Shown piece after piece: positions 1 through 9,522 of a DNA stretch of 64,000 nt. The notes under the pieces were generated by a model. It was not told where the DNA came from. It saw only the letters and a program-made list of their open reading frames with translations, and made no database searches. The translations under genes were made by a program, and so were the position numbers. This DNA comes from Monosiga brevicollis MX1 (Eukaryota > Opisthokonta > Choanoflagellata > Craspedida > Salpingoecidae): positions 680,905 to 744,904 of the forward strand of contig NW_001865040.1 in NCBI RefSeq assembly GCF_000002865.3, written 5' to 3'. Numbering within the stretch: position 1 is the stretch's first letter; the number at the start of each line of letters is the position of its first letter.

Positions 1-6
1 ACTCAC

Positions 7-154
7 CAAAGCCGTTGTAGCGACCAGCGCCAAAGCCTCGTTTCTTCATGCCTAACAGCCGGGCACCATCTTGCCGCACGGCAAAGATGAGCGTCAGCAG
101 CTTACGTTTAAACGGCGCAGGCAGCTCCGCCAGTGTGTCTCGTGTCAGTGACAT
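7..154 (-). CDS. NUDT1: NUDT1/MTH1-like 8-oxo-dGTPase, first coding exon (rest lies left of the window)
   Basis: The exon reads from an ATG at 154 to a GTGAGT donor covering positions 1-6. It encodes about 49 residues, and the segment RLLGMKKRGFGAGRYNGFG is nearly the same as the Nudix N-terminal signature of animal MTH1 (LLGMKKRGFGAGRWNGFGG). MTH1 hydrolyses oxidised purine nucleoside triphosphates and so keeps 8-oxo-dGTP out of DNA. The Nudix box itself (GX5EX7REUXEEXGU) would lie in the next exon, outside the window, so catalytic residues cannot be checked. The first 20 or so residues (MSLTRDTLAELPAPFKRKLL) are not MTH1-like and may be an organism-specific N-terminus. The neighbouring receptor-like gene lies 244 bp upstream on the same strand. 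Confidence 0.75.
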
Positions 155-398
155 GCTGGGGTCAGCCCAAGATTCGTGCACACATGAAAAAGAAATGCAA
201 AAGAGCAAACTGCGGACAACAATGTTGACTTTTAATAATCGCAAACGAGTTGCATGCTCCCGAAATCGTCGTTTAGGGCAGTTTGACTGGGCTGTGAGAT
301 GAATCACTTTTCTCGTCTCCAACCACCATTGCCAGCACGTGCTGCTGTTCAAAGGTTCAATTAGTAAATGTGGGCACACGCATCGCAAGAACAACGCT

Positions 399-911
399 CT
401 ACGCCGATGATTCTTCTGCTACTGGCGATGCTCCAGCAAACGACATGAGCGAAGGGGGTTGCACAAACGTTGACGTGGTAGCTTGGTCAGCCGAGGGCGG
501 CAGCATAGCGAGTGGAGGCGCAGTGGCAGGCGGTGGTTTGGGCAGTTCCAAAGGGTCGTAACGCGCGTGCTCTTGTCGACCTCCACCATACACTGGATTA
601 ACGTGCATGCCTGATCACAAGACACATCGATACTGTCATCCATGCAAGGATCAAAGGAATGATTCAGATGATGCGATGCGACTCACCTCCACTGGGAGCT
701 GCCTGCACTCTGGGGCCCGGCCTTTTGTGCGTGAGGAAGAACACGACAGCAACAAGCAGGAGGACACCGCCAGCGATCCCTGCACTCAGACCTGCCACAA
801 GGCTGTGGCAGTCGAGCAAATTGAAAGGTGGCCCATGTCAGTTGAGGATTCTGTGGTGCGATTCAAACTCTGCCGCAAGCGTCCACCTACCCAGTTGACA
901 TGGCCTTGGAG

Positions 912-978
<67 letters not shown>

Positions 979-2135
979 AAGCGCTTGCTTGAGACCTACG
1001 TTGTACTCTGTCTGGAGCTCGGGGATCAGGCAGGTGCATTCGCCGTCAACGACCACAGGAACGCTGAGCCCGAAGCGGCAGCAGGGCATTGGACAGGCTG
1101 GCTCGGGTAGAATTTTGACCTGCACGTACAACAACTGCTTTTAGAGTGTATGGCAGATCCGAGCGTGGCCAGGGTATGCCGAGGGAAAACCAAAGGCAAG
1201 GCTTTGGGCGGTGCTGACCGTAAACTTGGTCTGATTAGCTTGACAAGTACCACCGATGGCCGGAAGCGTGCAGTCATTGCGACCAGTACACACGGTCGAA
1301 GGGTCCGTGCCTCCACAATTGTGGCCCAGAATACGTGTGGGCATGGTGTAGAGGCCTTGGGAGACGGACACGAAGTGATAGGTCTGGCCCACCTCAAAGC
1401 CCTGCATCAACCCACACGGCATGCGTAAGAAGCGGGAGCTCGAGGTGGCAAAGGCCAACTGACTTGTCAATGGCAAAATCAAGTGTTAGAAGACAGCGGC
1501 CACGCACCGAAAAAGCATACTCGTAGGCGACACCCAATTTGGGTGTGAGCTGCGCAGCAGCAGGCCACAAACGACGCGTGCGAGCAAACGTGACGCTGCA
1601 GTCCCAGGGTGCGTTTGAGATAACTTTATCACAGGTGTACAGGTTACAACCCGTATAGGCCGATTCGCTGGCCAGGACGGTGACACGAGACTGTGAGATG
1701 GCAGAGGCGGCGTGAGGTTCTCGCGCCGATATCGGAGCGCGATGAAGACAGCAGAGATGGGGCACCAAAAGAACAGCGCTTCAACAACGCGAGGGACTGC
1801 TCTCACCATGAAGCTTTCAGCACAGGTAACTTGTAGAGCTGAACCAACCGGAAGCTAACCAACACGAACGGCAGCACCAAAGACGCACTGAGCTCGATCC
1901 AGGCTACTATTTCTTCCATCCGACATGCACAAGTAGCGAGCGCTATCCAGACCTCGAAATGGCGACCATTCATCTCGAAAAACGGGATGGAGAGGGTGAT
2001 GTAGTCCTCGCAACGCGATAAGCTGACCGCAATCAAAACCAGCATCCATACCCAATGCCTTCGCCGATTTCCAAACCCATCACCCCGCTGCCATTGAACG
2101 CGGGGCAGCATCACACCCCCGATGCCCGCCGCCAT
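399..2135 (-). CDS. Single-pass membrane receptor-like protein with Cys-rich ectodomain and NPxY tail (family unknown)
   Basis: I do not recognise the family. Exons I can join in frame on the minus strand: 1690-1508, 1458-1219, 1134-978, 791-687 and 610-399, with stop at 399. The ectodomain has many cysteines (for example GCNLYTCDK, PACPMPCC, GECTC) and an N-glycosylation motif (NQT). One membrane helix follows (AGIAGGVLLLVAVVFFL), stopped by THKRPG. The cytoplasmic tail holds NPVYGGG, an NPxY motif of the kind bound by PTB domains, a second tyrosine (ARYDPLE) and a proline-rich stretch. A signal-like segment, MLVLIAVSLSRC, lies in an open frame starting at 2135, but the junction between that first exon and 1690 is not resolved. 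The intron 1507-1459 would be only 49 bp. The intron 977-792 begins inside a long (GT)n run. Start uncertain; exons from 1690 to 399 are better supported. Confidence 0.55.
913..977. repeat. (CA)n/(TG)n microsatellite, 65 bp, at an intron 5' splice site
   Basis: An uninterrupted CA dinucleotide run. Read on the minus strand it is (GT)n and starts exactly where the exon of the receptor-like gene must end (CTTG then GTGTGT...), so the donor is the first GT of the microsatellite. Confidence 0.95.
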
Positions 2136-2548
2136 CTTCTGTCCAAGCCGACTTCGCCGTTGTCAGACGAAAATGTAAGCCATGTTGGAGTTGTTGACGT
2201 GAAATTGTCAGACGTTTGAGCGTTTCGACGATACAAGTCGGCTTTACGATGATGCAGGTTGAGAAGATGACGAGATGGAGCATGTTCAAAGGGGGAAGAC
2301 GCTTGACCAATGGGCAAGATGTTGCAGTCCAAGGCGGTGCAAACACAGTGGTGTAGCTTGTTTTCTGACTTTTGTTTTTTGTGGCTTTCTCTCTCTTTCG
2401 CGCTTTCTCTCTCTCGAATCAGGGGGTTTTGTGACGGTAGCGGGGGCAGCGCGGTGTTACCCACCCTGATTCACAAGCAGGGAAGCACACGAGTGACAGT
2501 GTTGAAGAGGTGGACTGTGCTTGGGCAATTGGTAGTTTAGGTCGTGGA
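2136..2548. promoter_or_regulatory. Divergent intergenic region between receptor-like gene (-) and PDXK (+)
   Basis: About 410 bp with no convincing exon separate two genes transcribed away from each other. The position implies a shared promoter region. I see a pyrimidine-rich CT stretch near 2386-2418 but no clear TATA box. Short open frames here have no recognisable content. If the true start of the minus-strand gene is further upstream, part of this region is its first exon. Confidence 0.4.
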
Positions 2549-4438
2549 ATGAGCGACACTATGGCTGAGCATACTCCGCACATTCTCAGCATTCAGAGCC
2601 ATGTGGTCTCCGGCTACGTGGGGAACCGAGCGGCCACCTTCCCACTGCAGGTGCGCACACAGCAAGCCAGTAGTTCTTGCGCACCTTATCTGCTGCTTTC
2701 CAAGCTCTCACGTGCCCCATGCCGTGTAACCCTACAGGTTCTGGGCTGCAACGTCGACGTGGTCTGCAGCGTCCAGTTTAGTAACCACACTGGTAAGTGC
2801 GTTTGAATCAGCTCCGCCTATTGCACAACAGCTTGTCGCATCCTTGAACCGTTTGACTCATCAATGCGTGGCACCCAGGCTTTGGGCAATGGTCAGGCAC
2901 TCGCCTTTCTGCAGAGGAGCTCCTTGATTTGTACCAGGGTCTCGTCAAGAACAGCCTTAACGATTATGACGCCGTGTTGACGGGTACGCTGCACGTGTTT
3001 CTCCCCGCCATTCCTGCGCCCATTTGCAGCTTGTCAATGGCAGAACGCAATTCGCGCCCTTGCCACATCTTGACAAACCTTGCTCCATGTCACTCACCCA
3101 TAGGCTACGTGGGCTCAGCTGAGTTTCTACGGGCACTGGTGTCGATTGTGCGGGATATCAAGAAGGTGTGCATTTGCAGCCGTCTCGCAGCGCGCCCATG
3201 CCACTGAAGCGCGGGTGACATTGATGCACGCGTTCTCTGTCCGGCCCTAGATAAACCCGGCGGCACGTTATCTGTGTGATCCCGTTCTTGGAGACCGGGG
3301 CAAGCTCTATGTGCCTCAAAGTGTGTTGTGAGCACCACATCCACCCGCACTGAACGCTTCTATTGTGAACTTTCGCCCCTCTCAATGTCTGGTGGCATGC
3401 CGCACTTGCTTTAGCATTGGTTGATGTGTACAAAACAGAAGTGGTACCAGTGGCTGATGTTCTGACCCCAAATCAGTTTGAGCTGGAGCTGCTCTCCGAC
3501 TGTACCATCCAAAGCCCGGAGGACGCTCTATCCGCCATCGATAAGCTTCACGAGCAAGGCGTGCCCACTGTGATCCTTACCAGTCTTGATGGCGGTACGA
3601 GCAGGCTCAAAAAAAATAAAAAAAAATAATGGCTGCTGAAACCCGGATGTTGCTTTTTTTTTTTTTATCCGCCACTCAAGACTCACTCTCAAACCAATTT
3701 TGCTCTCTAGATGATGGATTTATCCACATCATCGGTAGCGACCGAGTACGTTGCCTGTCGCCTGGCTGTGCAAATCAGTGCAAAATGTTCACAAAGCTAA
3801 ACCCGCCCGCCCCTTTTTCCTTGACTTTTTGAATCATGCAGAAGAGCGGGGAGCGCTTTCGTTGCAAGGTGCCCAAAATTGACTTTTACTTTACGGGCAC
3901 GGGTACGTTCGTTGCTCTGCTTTATGAACCTCTCACTCCCAATCTGGCTTGTTTTGGTTTTTGTCGGGCTGTCGTTCCGTTTCCTACTTGGTTGTACACA
4001 CGCCAGCGCGTCTGTGTGGCCGACCACGCCTTCCGCCGTGAAATGGCCCGGGCCCCTTGATCAATGAACCACTTGGGCGAGAATATGACACGAACATCTG
4101 TGTGACCCTTGTTGACAGGTGATCTTTTTGCAGCGCTCATCTTGGCTTGGAGTGAAACGCAAAAGATGAGCGAGGCGGTGCGACTGGCCACCGCCACACT
4201 GCAAGCAGTGTGCCGGCGCACTTTTGAGGGCTGCACCTCCACCTCACCTAGTGTGCGCGAGCGAGAACTTCGCTTGATTGAGAGCAAGGTGCGGGCCACA
4301 TGAACCAGCTTGCTTGTGTTAGCTCTCCCGTTTGTCACGATGGCTCAGGCTCACACATGCAATTTTCCTTCCGTATTGCCCTCGCAGCGCGATATTGAGA
4401 CACCTCAAGCCGACACGGTGGAACTCACCCTGTTCTAA
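2549..4438 (+). CDS. PDXK: Pyridoxal kinase
   Basis: Ten exons join in frame: 2549-2650, 2738-2792, 2879-2983, 3104-3165, 3251-3320, 3415-3594, 3711-3745, 3842-3902, 4119-4288, 4388-4438; 296 residues against 312 in human. The enzyme phosphorylates pyridoxal, pyridoxine and pyridoxamine in the cytosol to form the B6 cofactor. Family marks in order: [19 protein letters not shown] at the N-terminus, [39 protein letters not shown], and the ribokinase-type site FTGTGDLFAA, whose aspartate is the catalytic base. The intron at 3903-4118 falls inside the glycine codon just before that aspartate. The C-terminal SKRDIE matches animal PDXK across the last splice junction. I chose the ATG at 2549; a second in-frame ATG lies four codons on (MSDTM). 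The gene ends tail-to-tail with BBS2, 272 bp away. Confidence 0.95.
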
Positions 4439-4710
4439 TTGTTTTTTTTTTGTTTTGTTTTGTTTTTCTTCTTGCTTTTGGCGTGCCTCATTATGCCCTA
4501 GAATAACTGCTGCTGCCCAAGCATCTTTTCGGCCAATCTTTCCCCTTTATTTTTACTTCTTCAATATTCGCATCCGCGAGCCAACGTGGCGCCTTGCCAA
4601 TTCCCAGACTGTAAGGTCGCCGTTGACGCCCAAATGTGTATCTAGCACCAGGGTTGCCATGAAGGGCTTCGCTTGCAAGCGTCTCCTTAAGATAAATTTA
4701 CTCTCAGGCA

Positions 4711-7700
4711 TCAGGCATGACTCGTAGTTCTTGCAGCGTGCAAAACATTGAACAGCTTGACCATATCGCTGTTGCGGATGCACTCACGACATTCAGCGAC
4801 AAACTCGGTTTGCAAGGGCCCATCTAATACAGACAGACACAGGGAGATGAGACCATCAATCAGGAATTGCAGCTCGGGGCACTGGGGCACCGGCAGATTG
4901 ACAAGCTAGTCGCTTACCGAGTAGCTGGGCCGTAGTTTGAATGAACATGTTCAAGGACTTAAGGCCCTCTAGCAGCTTGTTGTGATTGGTTGATCGGATC
5001 GTGTAGGCGTTCACCAGGTCCCTGTTGGCGGCATGCAGCTGCGCATACGTCTCGCGCATGTTAAACCTGACCATGTGTAACACCACACGCCCAAGAGGAG
5101 GACATTGGATTGTGAGCATTGGTGAGAGACCGGGATGATGAAAAGGCAACTCGCAACAGGATGGGCACATGGCTACACACGTATCTCCCATGAGTCGGTA
5201 GTCCTCGGCGCGCAGGAGAAGGCTTTTGACCAAGTTGCTCCCCTCTGCCAGCTCGGCAGAGAGGCGCTGGCGAACTCCGTGCAGGTCAGCAATCTCAGAG
5301 AGCAGGTTTTTGATGCCTGCAAGACCATTGTCGTGCTGACTATCGGTCTTGGCCATTGGCAGTGGTGGCGTGTGACGCTGCTTCTCATCTGAAGCAAGAG
5401 CTTCCGAGGAGCGTGGTGGGGATGCACTTGGAGCAGCGGGCAGAGGACTGGTATCATCACCTTCAGGCCTGCGTTGGGCCTTGTGCGTTCGGGGAAGCTG
5501 ACCTGGAGGCTGAGGCAAGCGCCTTGCCTCCGTGCGTGAGGCCTCACCCGCCTTGTCACCGCCACCCCCTCCGCTGGTCGGAGAGTTGAGATCGGATCGT
5601 ACTGGGATCTGGGCTGCTTGCCCCGGTGACCCGGGTTGTGAGGATTCCATCGCCACCACCGGTTCAGCGTCTTTCGAGCGACGCCGAGTACGCTCCTCCA
5701 GCGCGGTGGGGGCATCCGATAGATTTGGAAGGGGAACCGGCTGCAACAAAGAGCTGGTCAGAAAGTGGCGTTGCATCACTATTTTCTCTATTCAACGTGG
5801 GGTCATAGCCACATCGGCGCAGAAAAGAAGCATTACATACGCGAAGACGCAGGCGCTTGCGCATCATCCTCACGATCGGCGCGACTTGCTCCTCTGCATC
5901 TCCACAAACAATCAGCTATTGGTAGAGCGCAAGCAACGTCAGGCACAATGATTCCACAAGCGGAGCGATGAGCCGCCATAGCGGGTTGGACCGATACCCT
6001 TTTTCATTTCCTTTGATAGCGTTGCTGTCTTCCACACCCACCGTTTTGCGAAAGTAGCGAAAGGCGAGAACAGTATCCAGCGTCACATGTCGAAACACGA
6101 GTTCAGCGGGTAACCGCTCCAATTGCGCCTGGTTTGTCTGCTTGCTGAGCCACTTCAAAAACTAAATGCCATGCAAAAGTCGGGGCAAAAAGTACATGGT
6201 CGGTCCTTGTCAGGCAGGCTGGTGGCAAATCGTGCGCAACGACTGGACAACCCTGACCGGCCGACCAAGAGGGTGCCACAACTCACCACTTCGGGGTCAT
6301 CGAGGGCAAAGGCGGCTTGCTCACGAGGGGGCGCGACATCAGGAGCTGGATGCAGCATGAACAGGCTTGGCAATTGCGTGGAGATGTTTTTCACACGCCA
6401 CAAATTACTACCAGATCAGTCACATCACCGCACAAAACCCATGCCACACTTGAGCAATTTCAAGCTCTGCTTGCTTGAGCGCTGTGGAGCAGATCAAAGA
6501 AGGGCGGACCAGCCGCACCAATGAAGAGACAGCTCAAACATACGTGTTTCCAGACCCGCCAAGCAGCGCCAGCACACTAATGGTGTATGGGCCATATTTG
6601 GCAGGATGAAGGTCAAATTGCAAATTATCTGTGGCAGCATTGGCAGGGATGCAGATGGTTTCTGTATCATTGGCCACGAGTCCCGGCGCGTTAATGACCA
6701 CTGATCTGATGATGTGACCTGATGTCAGCCAGGGAAACGAGCCGCGTAGCACAGCGCATCGACATCAGCCACCGTGGACGCAGAATTCAGAGGGGTGCAG
6801 ACACAGGCTTTCATGGTCCTCACGTGTTTTACTGGAGACCACGCCAAAACAACGGTTGGGGTTTGTGCGAATGATAATTTCTGCATTGGCACGTCCAAAG
6901 AGCTCAATGAGTTCAAACAGTGTCGCCTCATAAAAGACGGGGTCAGGATGGAAGATGAGGCAAGGAAATGAACCAAAATGAACATCTTACCCAAGTGCAA
7001 GCTCGCTTCAGCCAACCCTTCCAGTGCCGCCGGGGTCGAGCTGTCCTTGTCCTACAAGGTCAGATGTTGAAGCAGAGCTCATGACAAGAGGAATGCGGGT
7101 GCCGGTTGCGTGCTCACGCAACGAATCAAGCGACACTTGGTCGCATGCATCCGACACACCTTGGCAGATTTCAAAAGGTGGAGTTGATGCTCAAGATCCT
7201 GCAGAATGGTGAACAATGTGGGTCAGAGTCTCTGCATTAACATTCGTGTCCTAGTTGTGATTGTCCTCACTCCCCGAAGAGCACGTGAAGAGAGCCAGAG
7301 CTGAAAACTCGCCTGTTTCCGCTTGCGCAAGTTGCGCAACTGTGCCGAGTCCATGGCCTGGATGACAGCGCCCTGGCTGACGCTCGCGGCGGCTGCAACA
7401 CCCAGGGGGTGGTACCCTCGCACGTGGCCAGCACCAGAGACAACCAGCAGCGAGTCGTGGCCTTCGCGGCGGTAATCAATCTACGGCCCCCCCAAACCCG
7501 TCGTGAAGCATCGCAAAACACTCGCAAACATCCACAAACAGTTGCACAAAAACTACCCGTTAAAAATTAAAAATCACGTACCACAACGCAACCGGCGACG
7601 GCATCCTCAAAGCGGTCCGTCAGAAGCACATGGCCCGCTTCAGCCTGATGCAGATTGAGGCTGCCATCGGCCTGTCCCACGACCAGCTCTTTGGCGCCAT

Positions 7701-9105
7701 CACGCGTCACATCAAAAGCACAAAGGCAATTTACAGCTGCTTTGCACTAAAAAAAGGAAAAGAAAAAAAAGAAGAAGAAGAAGAAATATGCTGGCACATG
7801 AGGCTACAACTTTGGGATGGGGGTGCTTGCGTTGCGAGCAAAAATGCGTTCAAGTCCAAAACAAACTTGTTGCGTCCAGAGAATCTTTGATCGTTCAATC
7901 ACGCCAATGGTGCCAGAGCGCAAGGCAAATGCAAATCGACCTGGACCAAGCTCGCAGAGTGCCGTCACACCCTGAGGGTATGCCGCAAAACACCAAACAT
8001 GAGAAGGTGCTCAAGTCTACAGAGGCAGGCATGACAGCAGATGACGGACCTCCTGTTCAGCAAACTCGTGCACCAACTCGCCGTCCTCGCTATACACGCT
8101 CAGACTTCGCTCGGCCAGGCCCACCACCAGCTGCGACCGGGAGCAAGGGGGACAACCGTCATGCCTTTCAGATCAGGAGCAGAGATGGTGCAGCTCGGGG
8201 AGTCAAGTCGAGGGTATGAATCAAATGAAGCTGTGGGGGCCAAGCATACCTGGCGATCTTCTGCGGGCGCCGAAGTATCGACGCTGGCCAGGATTAATGC
8301 ACAGATATCATCACCTGCGACCTACCACGCGCGATGAAATTATCAACGTGGCAAGCCGGCGTGAGTCCAGCCAGGATCATGTCTCAGCGATCAATCTCTT
8401 GGACCAAGAGATTATCCAAGAAGAAGCTGCTAAAGCAGTGGCTTGAACAAACAAGCACGGACCATCCAAAACAGGTCGTTGCCCTCCTCGTTGTAGCCAA
8501 ACACAGCACTGCCACCGCCCACAAACACCAACGGCTGGCTGCTGGCCGCGGCCTGGCCAATAACAATGGAGTTGACACCATCCGGAGCCTACACAACGCC
8601 ATCCCACAACGCATGATATCAGGGCCAGTCAAAGTGCGCGTGAAGCTCCAGGCGGTGGTTCCTCAAGGGGCGGCAAAAATTGTCCTTACATCAATGTGGA
8701 AAACATCCGAATTGTTGGTGACATCGTGAGCTGTCAGCGTACTGGCAGAGCCAATGTACAGGATGTCTTGTTGTCCAGCAGGGTCTAAGGATCCCGCAGT
8801 GAGCGCCGTGACCTACAAATCAATCGAGCAACACAGCATGAGCTGCCCCCACTCACCACCATCCGAGCGTCAAGGGCCAACGAGCACTACTGGCAATGTC
8901 GCCTTACATCACGATTGAAGTTGAGCAGGTTCACAGCCGATCGGGACAAGCCCGCATCATCGCCTTGGTGAGGATGATGTATAATGACCTTGCCACCCGT
9001 GCCGGCGCACGCGAGGGCAGGGTACTGGCCGTCAAAGCGGCCGGCGCACACGCGACCCGGTAAGACGCCATACCCCAGCTTGAACTGAAAGGCTGGCTTA
9101 AACAT
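4711..9105 (-). CDS. BBS2: BBS2, BBSome subunit
   Basis: BBS2 is a core subunit of the BBSome, the coat that moves membrane proteins into and out of cilia. The start (ATG at 9105) reads MFKPAFQFKLGYGVLPGRV and aligns with animal BBS2. Exons I can place in frame: 9105-8908, 8812-8690, 8588-8459, 8314-8250, 8130-8050, 7971-7867, 7746-7582, 7480-7313, 7198-7160, 7051-6991, then exons around 6950-5820 that I recognise only in part, then about 5790-5181, 5066-4918 and 4823-4711. The first eight carry the N-terminal beta-propeller (for example LTAGSLDPAG, AFDVTRDGAKELVVG). The last three give the C-terminal helical part (LAEGSNLVKSLLL, NRDLVNAYTIRSTNH, CRECIRNSDMVKLF). Oddities: a roughly 130-residue Pro/Ser/Gly-rich segment precedes the C-terminal helices, and the intron after 7313 uses a GC donor (CAG|GCGAGT). 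Confidence 0.93.
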
Positions 9106-9522
9106 GGCGCCCGGAAGTTTACACAGCACTGTTACAGCAGCACATATGACATACACCCCAGCGACTACCTATTCTCAGGCAACGTCGTCTGGAAGAGCCA
9201 ACGCCGCCCAGACGTTGCCGCTCTTGCTCCTCGCCCCTCACCCTCTCTCTGCTCACACTCACACACTTTCTCTCCTTTTGCAGTCAAGAGGATAAGAAAA
9301 AAAAAAAAAAAAGGAAAAACGAAAAATAATTCACTGGTTGTCAAGTCGTTGGCACAAGCAGCGCGATAACCTCTCAGCACCCGGCACAACGTTACACCAA
9401 GCTGATGTTGAAAACGACGAAAACAGCCAAACTTGCGACAAATACATCTACCATAACAGAACAAAGGCAATCTCAGTTTTTATCTGACATTCTACGGTTG
9501 CGCACAAAAATTCGTGTGTGTC
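9106..9522. promoter_or_regulatory. Divergent intergenic region between BBS2 (-) and EF-hand/coiled-coil gene (+)
   Basis: About 417 bp between two divergent start codons, presumably holding both promoters. It contains a run of A around 9298-9312 and CT-rich stretches near 9240-9280. No open frame here looks like a gene. Confidence 0.45.

Noticed and set aside
607-1134. Open frames with long Thr-His or Cys-Val repeats at 914-977 and 21691-21816
   Set aside because: They are translations of CA/TG microsatellites that lie in introns.
4332-4727. 131-codon plus-strand frame after PDXK
   Set aside because: It overlaps the last PDXK exon in another frame, passes through a poly-T tract and covers the antisense of the last BBS2 exon.
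8848-8877. Possible 30-bp mini-exon in the first BBS2 intron
   Set aside because: Direct joining of 8908 to 8812 aligns with animal BBS2 without a gap; the mini-exon would add ten unmatched residues.
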